A stretch of 64,000 nt of DNA from Terriglobia bacterium (GTDB lineage Bacteria > Acidobacteriota > Terriglobia > Acidiferrales > UBA7541): the NCBI GenBank assembly GCA_020073705.1, contig JAIQES010000020.1, forward strand, positions 23,049 to 87,048, given 5' to 3'. Within the stretch, counting starts at the first letter, position 1. Each line of letters starts with the position of its first letter. This document shows, in pieces, positions 43,787-52,946 of this stretch. A program made the translations under genes and the position numbers. A model generated the notes under the pieces. It made no database searches. It was not told the DNA's origin and saw only the letters and a program-made list of their open reading frames with translations.

Positions 43787-44314
43787 ATGAGATTGAACGT
43801 GAAAAGCCTTCAGGGATCACTACTCGACGCAGTATCGAGGTCCGCTTTGGGCGCGCGACTTTCAAACCCAGGGATTGGACTGTGCCTCCTCCGGTTCGCC
43901 GGGCCTATCGTAATCGCGGCGATCTTGATGGTGAGCATTAGCCGGCTGAATGCCCAGAGCGCGACTCCCGCGTCAAGACCTGCGAAGAGTGGGGCGGAGT
44001 CTCAGGGCGTAGCGTCGAAGTCTGCCGAGACTCCCAGCGGGAATGCCGAAAACGGAAAGAAGCTTTACCTGAGATACGGCTGTAACGCATGCCACGGGAC
44101 CCAAGCGCATGGCGGAGGGTCTGGACCGGAACTCGGCCCGAATGCTATCCCATTCGAGGCATTCCGTGCGTACGTGCATCATCCCGCGGCTGAGATGCCG
44201 CCATATACGGAGAAGGTCGTTTCCGATCAGCAATGGGCTGATATCTATGCTTTCATAAAGTCAGTGCCACGCCCTCCTGATGCAAAGACCATCCCTCTTT
44301 TGAATCATAATTAA
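43787..44314 (+). CDS. Membrane-anchored or periplasmic c-type cytochrome
   Basis: 175 residues. A hydrophobic N-terminal segment (FAGPIVIAAILMVSI, about 38-52) acts as a signal or anchor, then a low-complexity Ala/Ser linker, then one haem site YGCNACHGTQAHGG (Cys99, Cys102, His103). A candidate Met ligand is in AAEMPPYTEKVVSDQQW, and YAFIKSVP closes the domain. It follows the Tat-exported ThDP enzyme by 29 bp and is likely its electron acceptor. A downstream inverted repeat (GACCAC/GTGGTC at 44365-44383) has no T tract. Confidence 0.83.
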   Translation: MRLNVKSLQGSLLDAVSRSALGARLSNPGIGLCLLRFAGPIVIAAILMVSISRLNAQSATPASRPAKSGAESQGVASKSAETPSGNAENGKKLYLRYGCNACHGTQAHGGGSGPELGPNAIPFEAFRAYVHHPAAEMPPYTEKVVSDQQWADIYAFIKSVPRPPDAKTIPLLNHN

Positions 44315-44530
44315 GGTTAAATAACACAAAGGGTATTTCAAGTTTTGAACAAGATTACTTGCAAGACCACTTAAGGGGTGGTCCTGGCGCGCCGCGCTTG
44401 TGTGCCTCTCACTCTGGTGTTGGCCGCGGTAACGGCACTTTCTCTGCCGCGGGAGATGTTCTCGCAGGACGAGGCTGCCGCCGCTCTTTCAATTTCCCGG
44501 CGCACGCTATTCCGTCTGATCACAGATATG

Positions 44531-45331
44531 TCATTTCGCGATTCGCCGCCGCAACACTTTCAGGATTCCGGTCACCAGCATCGCGGGAGTCGGGGGGCAT
44601 CCGGGAACATAGCCGTCCACAGGGATCACGGCGTCCACAGCACCGACCACCGCGTGGCTGCCCGCGAAAATGCCGCCGCTGCAACCACAAGCCCCCACCG
44701 CCACCACGAGCTTTGGCGCCGGGACCGCCTCGTATGTGGCCCTGACCGCCTCCGCCATATTCCGAGTGACTGGGCCTGTTACCAGAAGCATATCGGCATG
44801 TTTGGGAGATGCCACGAAATGAATCCCGAACCGTTCCAAGTCGTAATAGGGATTCGTTAGGGCAGCGATTTCTGCTTCGCATCCATTGCAAGAACCAGCG
44901 TCCAACTGCCGGACATTCAGGGCCTTTCCCAAGAGACGGTGAATCTGCTCGCGGACGACTCCAGGTTCCGGCCGTAGGGGAGCGATCTCTGTCCGTCTTT
45001 CGAGATCCCAGACACGCACCAACTGATCTTTCGGATTGCCGCACAAAGTGAAACTTTTCGCAGCGACCACCGCACCTTCGCCGGGTTCGAAGCACTTTCC
45101 GCAACCAATGCACTCCCCGTAGGAGAGTTTCAGGCACGCCCAGCCATCGCATTCCTCGATCCGGAACGCCGCTGTGGGACAAACTTCGACGAGTTTCTGG
45201 CTGATGGCAGGTGTCAATTGACTTGCGATGACGTCCGGCATTCGGCTGCCATCACAGTTCCCCAATAATGCTTCAACGGGGATCACACGGTTCGGCTGGC
45301 GCAGGCTTCGCTCGATCACTTCAAAGATCAT
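44531..45331 (-). CDS. NuoB/HyfI-like small subunit fused to a ferredoxin-like domain (Ehr-type complex)
   Basis: 266 residues. The N-terminal part has one [4Fe-4S]-type set: Cys74, Cys77 and Cys80 in GECIGCGKCF plus Cys51 in VCPTAAF. The C-terminal part is a complex I NuoB/[NiFe] small-subunit domain with all four proximal-cluster cysteines: Cys148 and Cys151 (GSCNGCEAE), Cys215 (GACGCSGG) and Cys245 (PGCPPTP). It transfers electrons between a soluble donor and the large-subunit site on the membrane arm. Last gene of the operon, overlapping the large-subunit gene by 4 bp. The electron-input partner is not visible. Confidence 0.87.
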   Translation of the reverse strand: MIFEVIERSLRQPNRVIPVEALLGNCDGSRMPDVIASQLTPAISQKLVEVCPTAAFRIEECDGWACLKLSYGECIGCGKCFEPGEGAVVAAKSFTLCGNPKDQLVRVWDLERRTEIAPLRPEPGVVREQIHRLLGKALNVRQLDAGSCNGCEAEIAALTNPYYDLERFGIHFVASPKHADMLLVTGPVTRNMAEAVRATYEAVPAPKLVVAVGACGCSGGIFAGSHAVVGAVDAVIPVDGYVPGCPPTPAMLVTGILKVLRRRIAK

Positions 45332-46800
45332 CGGTCACATCCGGAGTACGAAAGATTGAAGCTCTTGTTGATCAGGGGGAAGTCCGCGATGATGTTGCCC
45401 GCGACAGCGAAGGGCATCGCGGGCCAATTCTGGAACGAGGGTGATTTGACGTGGCATCGAGTGAGCCGGCCGTCGCGCGCCTCCAACCAATAGTAAAGTT
45501 CCCCCCGAGGCGACTCAACCGCCGAGGATCCCTGCAACTCGCCGAGAGTGTCAAGCGATGCCAGGACACTGCCAGCCGGCAATCCATTCACAGCCTCTTG
45601 GATTATGCGAGCCGAGATCGCCGCTTCCTCGACGCGAATCCTGGCGCGCGCCATCACGTCTCCGTAATGCGTCACAGGCACATCGAACTGAACTTGATCA
45701 TAAGGTGCATAGGGGTGATCGCGACGAACATCGAGATCCATTCCACTAGCCCGTGCAACTGGCCCTACCACAGCGAGATCCCTCGCCACATCCTGCCGAA
45801 GGATACCCGCTGTTTCAAATCGGTTCTGGATCGAGGGCGTTGTCAAAATAAGCTTGGCGAGATCTGAGAACTCGCGCGCAGCTTCTGCTACTTCTCGGCT
45901 GAGTTCAAGCAATTTCCCGGTATCGAGATCGACCCGCACACCACCCGGCACTGCGATCCCGCGCCAGTATCGTGTGTTGCAACACCGTGAGGAGGCCTGG
46001 AGCAGAGATTCCTTAATGCGTGTTGCGTAGGAGGCCGCGACACTGAAACCTACATCGGTGCACAGCCCGCCAACATCCGAGATGTGCGAGACGAGCCGTT
46101 CAAGCTCCAGTCCTATTAAACGTATGGCAGACGCGCGCGGGGGAATGTCGATCCGGCATGCATTCTCGACGGCCTGGGAGTAAGCAACCGCGTGAGCAAA
46201 GCAATTGTCGCCGGAGATTGATTCCGCGATTAGCGTTCCTTGATTGCAGGAACGGCCCTCGAACAATTTCTCTGCGCCTTTGTGGGTGTAGAAGTGGCGC
46301 AACTCTAAATTCAGAACGGTATCACCCACGACACTGAATCGGAAATGGCCTGGCTCAATGATCCCCGCGTGGACCGGTCCCACCGCGACTTCCGCGATGC
46401 CTATGCCCTGGACCTCCAAGAAGCGGTACTCACGATTCGACCAAGGAACGCTTTCCACCGCGTCCACCATCGGATGCACCCCATCCGGCCAGTTCTCGTG
46501 GAAAATCAAAGGGCGCAAATCAGGGTGTCCTGCTATTTCGACACCGTATTGATCATGGAGTTCTCGCTCATACCAAGCCGCTGCCGGCACCCTCAATGCG
46601 ATCGAATGGATACCCGCCTCAGCTGGCAATATGATTTCTTTGTAGTTCGGATCGCCAGCGTCAAACACGTAGTGGACGCGCTTGTCGCGATTTCGTCCCA
46701 GGCTTCCGAACAGTGTGACGAGACGGGCAATGGCGCCGTCTTTTGCCATAGGGGGTGCGATGGCTGCTTCTGATGATTGATTCTTAGACACACGGGCCAT
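45328..46800 (-). CDS. HyfG/NuoCD-like large subunit with partly lost [NiFe] cysteines
   Basis: 490 residues from the ATG at 46800, which has GAGGAG upstream; an ATG at 46827 would overlap the hyfF-like stop. Residues 1-115 are NuoC-like (YERELHDQYGVEIAGHPDLR) and the rest NuoD/HyfG-like. In [NiFe] enzymes four cysteines bind nickel in two CxxC pairs. Here the N-terminal pair reads ESISGDNCFAHA (Ser at the first, Cys200 at the second) and the C-terminal pair reads NLSYSGCDR (Ser at the first, Cys488 at the second). Two ligands are thus replaced, as in complexes called Ehr, which cannot hold a normal NiFe site. Redox partner unknown; proton or ion pumping driven by another donor is likely. Confidence 0.86.
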   Translation of the reverse strand: MARVSKNQSSEAAIAPPMAKDGAIARLVTLFGSLGRNRDKRVHYVFDAGDPNYKEIILPAEAGIHSIALRVPAAAWYERELHDQYGVEIAGHPDLRPLIFHENWPDGVHPMVDAVESVPWSNREYRFLEVQGIGIAEVAVGPVHAGIIEPGHFRFSVVGDTVLNLELRHFYTHKGAEKLFEGRSCNQGTLIAESISGDNCFAHAVAYSQAVENACRIDIPPRASAIRLIGLELERLVSHISDVGGLCTDVGFSVAASYATRIKESLLQASSRCCNTRYWRGIAVPGGVRVDLDTGKLLELSREVAEAAREFSDLAKLILTTPSIQNRFETAGILRQDVARDLAVVGPVARASGMDLDVRRDHPYAPYDQVQFDVPVTHYGDVMARARIRVEEAAISARIIQEAVNGLPAGSVLASLDTLGELQGSSAVESPRGELYYWLEARDGRLTRCHVKSPSFQNWPAMPFAVAGNIIADFPLINKSFNLSYSGCDR

Positions 46801-46823
46801 TCCAGATTTCTCCTCCTCGCCCG

Positions 46824-48278
46824 TCATCGCAAAACCGCCATCGCCTCTTGCAGGATGATGGTGAACATGTGAGGGATATGCGCGCCGAAACATAGCAGGG
46901 TGACGGAAGCGATCCCCATCACTGTGTATTCGGACGGAATTAGTTTTGAGTTCGCGGGAACTCCATTTGGCTCGCCACACAGCAAGCGGATGAAATGATA
47001 GGCGAATCCGCCGAAGACCACGGAAAGGACTACCAGGAACAGGACGGCCAGCACGTAATGTGCTTGGGAGAAAGCTTCGCTCAGGATCGCGAATTCACTG
47101 ACGAAGAGACTAAATGGGGGCAGGCCAACGATCGCCAGGCTTCCGACCACGAGCGCAGTGCTGGTTTGCGGCAGCGTACGCGCCATGCCGGTGACACCGT
47201 CCATGCGCAGCGTCCCAAAGTTTTGGCGGATGTTGCCGGCGCTAAAGAAGAGAAGTGACTTTGCTACCGAGTGATTGAAAATGTGCAGCAACGCGCCGAA
47301 GAGCCCCAAGGGACCCCCGAGTCCCAGGCCAATGGCAATGATTCCCATATGCTCGACGCTGCTGTATGCCATCAGGCGTTTCAGATTTCGTTGCACCAGG
47401 ATGAGCAGACCCGCGACAATCATCGACAGCAGGCCAAAGACAAGCAGCAAGGTGTGGGCAAAGGCGGACGTTGTGGTATGGGAAATGATTGCGTCATACC
47501 GTATCAAAGCGTACATAGCGCAGTTGAGCAAGACCGCTGAGAGCAAGGCGCTGATAGGCGTAGGCGCTTCGGCGTGAGCGTCTGGAAGCCAGCTATGCAT
47601 AGGGACGAAACCGATCTTTGTGCCGTACCCAACGATGATGAAGACGAAAGCGAGCTTCACCAAGTTCGGATCGAATCCCATCTGAGGAACCGCATTCATC
47701 AGAGCGGCCCAATCCAGAGCTGCGGCAGGATTCATGCCCGCTTTGACCGCTGCCAGATACAGCACGATCGTGCCGAACAACGCGAAAGCGATTCCCACAG
47801 TGCACACCATGAGATACTTCCAGCCGGCCTCAACCGCACCTTCCGTGTTATAGAAACCGACGAGCAGAGCGGAAGCCAGTGTCGTTCCCTCCATCATGAT
47901 CCACAATAGACCGAGGTTTGCCGACAGGCAGACACTGATCATCGTAAAGAGGAACAAAAAGACGAGGGCATAGAACCACCGTGGCGAAGAAAAACGTCCC
48001 TCTCCCATGTGGCGCAGATAACCCGAGGCGTACACCAGCACTAGAGCGGAAATAAACGCAATGTTGATGAGAAAAAGCGAGCTGAGTCCGTCCGCGCGCA
48101 AATATCGCCCTGCCTGAAGCGCCCCGTGCGCATGGACACGCCAGACAACGGCCCCGAGCGAGGCAACTTCCAGTCCCCCCACGGTGAGCGCAACGCGAGT
48201 GGCAATACGCGGATTTCGGAAACACAGAACGAAACCGGCTCCTAGAATCGTAACTGCTAATGGCAACAGTAGGATCAT
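46824..48278 (-). CDS. HyfF/NuoL-N-M-like antiporter subunit
   Basis: 484 residues with about 14 hydrophobic helices. Typical of the Mrp-type subunits of complex I and group 4 hydrogenases: LLWIMMEGTTLASALLVGFY with the conserved Glu, FVFIIVGYGTKIGFVPMHSW with the key Lys, LPDAHAEAPTPISALLSAVL, NCAMYALIRYD and HIFNHSVAKSLLFFSAGNI with Lys. These charges make the proton path. It lies 2 bp after the hyfE-like gene. Confidence 0.88.
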   Translation of the reverse strand: MILLLPLAVTILGAGFVLCFRNPRIATRVALTVGGLEVASLGAVVWRVHAHGALQAGRYLRADGLSSLFLINIAFISALVLVYASGYLRHMGEGRFSSPRWFYALVFLFLFTMISVCLSANLGLLWIMMEGTTLASALLVGFYNTEGAVEAGWKYLMVCTVGIAFALFGTIVLYLAAVKAGMNPAAALDWAALMNAVPQMGFDPNLVKLAFVFIIVGYGTKIGFVPMHSWLPDAHAEAPTPISALLSAVLLNCAMYALIRYDAIISHTTTSAFAHTLLLVFGLLSMIVAGLLILVQRNLKRLMAYSSVEHMGIIAIGLGLGGPLGLFGALLHIFNHSVAKSLLFFSAGNIRQNFGTLRMDGVTGMARTLPQTSTALVVGSLAIVGLPPFSLFVSEFAILSEAFSQAHYVLAVLFLVVLSVVFGGFAYHFIRLLCGEPNGVPANSKLIPSEYTVMGIASVTLLCFGAHIPHMFTIILQEAMAVLR

Positions 48279-48280
48279 TC

Positions 48281-48943
48281 TCAGCCCCGGAGCCGCCGCA
48301 GCTTCGATACGTCCAAATGGTCAAAAGTGTCCCGAATGCGGAAGGTGAAGATCCCCATCAGCAGTAGTCCGATCAGAATATCGAAGAAGATCCCAATCTC
48401 GATGACCAAGGGCATCCCATACGTTGTCGTCAGAGCCGCCAGGTATATGCCGTTCTCCAAGACAAGCAAACCGAGCATCTGCATGAGTGCCTTGTTCCGG
48501 CTGACCATCAGGAAAGCGCCTGTGAGAATCAGAGCCACGGCCGCAGCAAGAGCATCTTCGGGGACGCGCACCGATTGTCCGTACGAATGAACAGCCGCAT
48601 AGGACAGATAGATCATGGCTGCGGCAATAAAGACCGATTGAGTCGGCGTCGTCGAAGCTTTCACGTCGCGCGGTGTTTTCAACCGGTCTACCAATCGGAA
48701 GAATGCGCGGGGGATTAGGACAACTTTAATAAGGAAAACTAATGCGCCAACCACATAGGCTTCAGCCAGTCTTTCCCGAAATCCTGTGGCGAGAACCTCA
48801 GCTGTGATAATCGCTGACTGCGCACTGAACAGCAGGATCGCTGTCGAGATGCGACGCGCCACAACCAACAGGAGAATAGTCAGAAATAAAAAAACCGAAA
48901 ATGAACTCAGAACCTTGCCCGTCGCAATTTCCACCAAACCCAT
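48281..48943 (-). CDS. HyfE-like membrane subunit
   Basis: 220 residues, about six hydrophobic helices. Segments RISTAILLFSAQSAIITAEV, VGALVFLIKVVLIPRAFFRL and LLVLENGIYLAALTTTYGMP then IGIFFDILIGLLLMGI match HyfE/HycC-companion proteins, which resemble NuoK fused to extra helices. Present in hydrogenase-4 and Ehr complexes but absent from complex I. It lies 4 bp downstream of the hyfC-like gene. Confidence 0.86.
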   Translation of the reverse strand: MGLVEIATGKVLSSFSVFLFLTILLLVVARRISTAILLFSAQSAIITAEVLATGFRERLAEAYVVGALVFLIKVVLIPRAFFRLVDRLKTPRDVKASTTPTQSVFIAAAMIYLSYAAVHSYGQSVRVPEDALAAAVALILTGAFLMVSRNKALMQMLGLLVLENGIYLAALTTTYGMPLVIEIGIFFDILIGLLLMGIFTFRIRDTFDHLDVSKLRRLRG

Positions 48944-48947
48944 TTCG

Positions 48948-49889
48948 CTACCTCTTTGCCAACACGGTAAAGATCACTGCAAGGGCGCTCAATGCGGAAG
49001 CCACTCCCAGGAAGTCCGGCACGAGATACATGCGCAGCTTGGCCATGCCACTCTCAATCACGGCAAGCACAATCACGAATAGGGCAGCCTTTGCGCAGTA
49101 GAGAAGTAACGCCGCGCCGATCCCCAAACCGGACAGGCTTGACGCCATCCCCCACGGATCGAACAGCGCAATCAAAAGGGCCAGCATGGCATGGAGCTTG
49201 ACTGCGCTCGCCCACTCGATCAAGGCCAAACTGGGTCCGGAGTACTCCAGAACCATTCCTTCGTGGATCATCGTCAACTCCAGGTGCGTGGTCGGATTGT
49301 CCACTGGCATTCTTCCCGTTTCGGCCACCGTGACCATCGCAAGAGAAATGAAGGCCAGAATATGCACTCCCGAAATGTTGAAGACGTTCTGCCGGAGCGT
49401 CCACACGACGATTCCCGCGATGTCGGCGTGGGCTGCCAGTATGGCCACCGCAGCCAACCCCAGCAAGAACGGAGCTTCGGCTAAACTGGAAACCAACGCC
49501 TCACGGCTGGCTCCCATCCCGCCGAACGCGCTGCCTCCGTCCAACGCTCCCAGCGAAAGGAAGAACCGTCCCAGTGCCAGCAGATATACAAGCAGGAAGA
49601 AGTCACCACGTGAGGCGAGCAGCGCCGAAGGCTGCACCACGGGAACAAAAGCGGCTACAGATACCGTAGCCCCAAACAACACAATGGGCGCAAAACGAAA
49701 CACCCACGATGCGGTCGGAGGCACGATGTCTTCCTTGCGAAAAAGCTTGGCGAGGTCCGCGTAAGGCCGCCAGATGCTGGCTCCCTGGCGCCGCTGCAGC
49801 CGCGCTTTGAACTGTGCGATGATTCCGCGCACCAGCGGAGCCCCCAAGATGATGATCAGCGCCTGGAAGAAGTTGATTGCGGTTATCAT
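48948..49889 (-). CDS. HyfC/NuoH-like membrane subunit
   Basis: 313 residues with about eight helices. NuoH-type signatures: GIIAQFKARLQRRQGASIWR (cytoplasmic loop), PYADLAKLFRKEDIVPPTAS and VAETGRMPVDNPTTHLELTM with the acidic residues near the Q-chamber side. It links the peripheral arm to the ion-pumping arm. The start overlaps the hyfB-like stop by 4 bp. Confidence 0.88.
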   Translation of the reverse strand: MITAINFFQALIIILGAPLVRGIIAQFKARLQRRQGASIWRPYADLAKLFRKEDIVPPTASWVFRFAPIVLFGATVSVAAFVPVVQPSALLASRGDFFLLVYLLALGRFFLSLGALDGGSAFGGMGASREALVSSLAEAPFLLGLAAVAILAAHADIAGIVVWTLRQNVFNISGVHILAFISLAMVTVAETGRMPVDNPTTHLELTMIHEGMVLEYSGPSLALIEWASAVKLHAMLALLIALFDPWGMASSLSGLGIGAALLLYCAKAALFVIVLAVIESGMAKLRMYLVPDFLGVASALSALAVIFTVLAKR

Positions 49890-51842
49890 CCCTGAAACCT
49901 CAAGAACATGAGCAGAGAAACGAGCGTAAGAAAAATGTACAGCAAGTACACCTGAATATTACCCGTCTGCATGCGTCGCAACTGGTGCGCCGCGGAAAGA
50001 ATGAGGTCCACAAATGGCCGGTAGAGAGCCTTTTCGTAGGACGTTGTGCGGACCGAGCGATAGGAGATGGTCGCCGGGAAATATGGCTGATCGGCTGGGA
50101 GGCTTTCGACCTTGCGATCGGGTTTGTAAACCGTCGAAAAAACGAAACGAATTGGTTTCGAAAACGCTGTCGAGGTGTACTGCATGCGGCTACTCAGTTC
50201 TGGAAGCCCGCATGCCCACGTACGAACCATCTTCCTTCTGTGTTTGAGCAAAGCGGCTGCGCCGCCCACTCCGAGGACGAACACTGCCACCCAGGGAATG
50301 ATTCGAGCGATGCTCAGCGTTTCTTCTGGCACGCCAGCCCCGGGAACCAAAACTTGCGCCAAGGATGCTAATGGTCTCAAGAAAAAACCCGGCAAGATTC
50401 CGATCCAAAGGCAAGCTGCGGCCAGCAAACCCATCCCAGCCCGCATGGCCAACGGCGCTTCTTCAGCGTGTTCCGCCTCTTTACTATGTGGACGCCCTAA
50501 GAAGGCCACTCCAAACACCTTTACAAAACATGCGGCTGCCAGCCCACCAATCAGAGCAAGGACACCCACCATCAACGGCAAGACAATTTGTGCTTTCGTA
50601 TTTGTTAACAGCGAGCCAGCCAGGAAACTTCGAAAGGTGAGCCACTCGCTGATGAAACCATTGAAAAGCGGTAACCCGACTATCGAGCAGCAAGCGATCA
50701 GGAAAGTTGCTCCGGTCACGGGCATCCGGCGCTGCAACCCGCCAAGTTCCTCCAGGTCTACCGTGTGGGTTGCATTCGAAATAGCGCCTGCCCCGAGGAA
50801 TAGCAGGCTCTTGAATAGAGCATGATTGAAAGTGTGCAAGAGAGCTGCGATGAGCGCCAAAGCTGCCAAAACCGGCGCCTGATGGGCTAGAAAAACTAAC
50901 GACGTTCCCAGTCCCAGATAGATGATTCCGATGTTCTCGACACTGTGATACGCCAGGAGCCGCTTGAGATCGTGTTCGGCGATTGCGTAGAGAACACCTA
51001 GAAGTCCCGAGACCGCACCCGCCAAGAGAACGACGTATCCAGACCAAGAAGGCCCTCCGCCAAGAAAATCAAAAGCGAAGCGGACAAACCCGTATACCGC
51101 TGTCTTCAGCATGACACCCGACATCAGCGCTGAAACAGGGCTGGGCGCAATTGGGTGAGCCCGTGGAAGCCAGAGGTGAAGCGGGATAATGCCCGCTTTG
51201 GTTCCAAATCCCACGAAGGCCAACAGGAAAATCAGGGTCCGTATTCCTGCCGGCATGGAGGCACTAGCCGTCCGAATGGACGCAAAATCCAGACTATGCG
51301 AATAGGGCAGGAAAAGGAAAAAACTTGCCACCACCGCAGCGGCGCCTGCATGCATCATCATCAAGTAGATGAAGACATTATGACGGCGTTCAGTCGAGTC
51401 GCCCTCCATCAGAATTAGCCCGGCGGAGACGAGCGTCATCAACTCCCAGCCCACAAGAAATGCAAAACCAGTAGATGCGGTCACCACCACAATCATCGAT
51501 AGAACAAACCATGAAAAAAACACCCCGGTCAAAATAGGAGGCCGCATAAATAGCGACGGGAGAGGCTATCGCGCAGATCAACAAGAAAAAGAACGCACTA
51601 AGCCGGTCGACCCCAAGCGTGAAGGGGAAGGGCGTCACGCGGGAAAAATCGACAAAAAGACCAAACTGCCGCCAAAAGCCAATGGCGGCGACGATACAGC
51701 CGGCGATACTGGCGGCAAGAATCAGTCCGGTTGCAAAGGTCCGCGCGCTTTTCCTGCGGCTCGCTACTAGAATAAGAGGTGCAGCGAAAGCCAGCGCCGC
51801 CAAGAGAAAAACGAAACCCGTCTTCATAGAAGCTAGCGCCAT
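49886..51842 (-). CDS. HyfB/NuoL-like antiporter subunit, interrupted by a one-base frameshift
   Basis: Two overlapping frames make one protein of about 651 residues. The 5' frame (from ATG 51842) reads VDRLSAFFFLLICAIASPVA then IYAASYFDRGVFF; the 3' frame picks up with FSWFVLSMIVVVTASTGFAF and continues through GWELMTLVSAGLILMEGD, FVGFGTKAGIIPLHLWLPRA, HPIAPSPVSALMSGVMLKTA and HTFNHALFKSLLFLGAGAI. The join is a run of seven A on the plus strand (51514-51520); six would restore the frame as DRGVFSWFVL. Either a sequencing error or a real mutation. It is the first structural gene of the Ehr-like operon and an ion-pumping subunit. Confidence 0.82.
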
Positions 51843-52160
51843 TGGACTATTTCAAAAACCAACTTTCTTTCCCGCGATCGACGCCAAACATTACAGTCAC
51901 GCCCAATTGCTCTGGCCTGTCAGGAAGACTCAAACCTTCAAGCAACCCTGAGGAAGTCGAAAGAAGACCACAGAAGATCAAAGATCCTTCCGATATGCTC
52001 GGCCGGCAATCACAGAGGCCGGGGAGGGCAGATTGCTAACCCTGAAGTAACTCTGTCCGCGAATGCACCAGACCCTTCTTCCTGACCGCCCCGAACAACC
52101 CGCTGCTAATCGCGCCCGTTCTTGAGTGTGGGTAAAGCAAGCCCTTCAGCGGGACACTGC
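51843..52160. other. Intergenic region between the ArsR gene and the Ehr-like operon
   Basis: 318 bp without a recognised gene. It should carry the operon promoter, but no clear -35/-10 pair was chosen. The ArsR and operon genes run in the same direction, so read-through from the ArsR promoter is possible. Confidence 0.35.
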
Positions 52161-52478
52161 CTACATCTGCTCAAGCATGTCACGTACACCTACCAGGTGG
52201 TTGTTGAATATCTCCTTTGCTGTGTCAAGAAGTCTGAAAAGCGCAGGGTCAGACACCGAGTAATATACATTGCTCCCGGATTTCCGCCCGATCACGATAT
52301 TGCGCACACGGAGAATCGCAAGCTGTTGAGAAACGTTCGCGGGTTCAATTTGAAGAATCTCGCTAAGCTCGTTCACGCCCTTTTCACCGGCTCGAAGACA
52401 GTCGAGCATTCGGATCCGGATCGGATGGGCGAGGGCCTTGAAGAACTCCGCTTTAAAGTTGGCAAGCTGTTGCGGCAT
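52161..52478 (-). CDS. ArsR/SmtB-family transcriptional regulator
   Basis: 105 residues from the ATG at 52478 (an ATG at 52496 lies too close to the predicted transcription start). Winged helix with FKALAHPIRIRMLDCLRAGE, the recognition helix ELSEILQIEPANVSQQLAIL and the wing VIGRKSGSNVYYSVSD. One Cys is present in the DCLRAGE position, but the classical CxC metal site of ArsR is absent, so redox or another ligand could be sensed. It lies upstream of the Ehr-like operon and probably represses its own promoter. Confidence 0.82.
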   Translation of the reverse strand: MPQQLANFKAEFFKALAHPIRIRMLDCLRAGEKGVNELSEILQIEPANVSQQLAILRVRNIVIGRKSGSNVYYSVSDPALFRLLDTAKEIFNNHLVGVRDMLEQM

Positions 52479-52496
52479 AAACGTTCCAAGTAACAT

Positions 52497-52529
52497 GCAT
52501 ACTGTAGTATGCGAATATTCCTATGTCAA
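52497..52529 (-). promoter_or_regulatory. Promoter with overlapping operator for the ArsR gene
   Basis: On the minus strand a perfect -35 box TTGACA (52529-52524) is followed after 17 bp by TACAGT (52506-52501). An inverted repeat GCATAC/GTATGC with a 4-bp centre (52497-52512) overlaps the -10 box. This is the layout expected for ArsR-type autorepression. Confidence 0.65.
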
Positions 52530-52700
52530 ATGAGTTTCCTTTAGAATGTAACAAAACAAGCACCTTCGACTAATCATCTGGCTCTTATTTTAGACAAAAG
52601 GCTCAAGGTCGCGGGTAACTGCAGGCTAAACTTCCCGCGCCCTAGGATTTTCTTGGACATTGAATTGTGATGAACAAGCGTAAGAAATCACAAGCGAGGT

Positions 52701-52946
52701 GTGCATGAGCAAAGAGAGAGAACCAGCGGCGCGGAAGCAAACATGGCCAAACTGCTGGTCTCCGAATCCGCCTGGGAGGCGGCCAATATTGCGGTCCAGA
52801 CTTTCGGTGGCTTTGATTTTGCGGCGGAGTATGATATTGAGCGCAAATTTCGAGAGGTGCGCCTGCACCAGGTGGCGCCAGTGTCCACAAACATGATTCT
52901 TTCGTATGTCGCACGGCACGTGCTCGATCTGCCGAGGTCGTTTTGA
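52701..52946 (+). pseudogene. 3' remnant of an acyl-CoA dehydrogenase gene
   Basis: Only the last 80 or so codons remain: SGAEANMAKLLVSESAWEAA, VQTFGGFDFAAEYDIERKFR and VSTNMILSYVARHVLDLPRS. These match the C-terminal helices of acyl-CoA dehydrogenases, including the glycine-rich FGGFGF-type block near FAD. The catalytic base region and everything upstream are missing. Its stop overlaps the CoA-transferase start by 1 bp (TGATG), so the pair once formed an operon. Confidence 0.75.

Noticed and set aside
44378..44530. Helix-turn-helix-like segment (DEAAAALSISRRTLFRLI) downstream of the cytochrome gene
   Set aside because: It resembles an excisionase-type HTH, but the frame runs into antisense of the small-subunit gene and has no clear start; at best a fragment.
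44531..51842. Functional [NiFe] hydrogenase-4
   Set aside because: Two of the four nickel-ligating cysteines are replaced by serine in the large subunit, and no hyp or formate dehydrogenase genes are adjacent, so an active hydrogenase is not supported.
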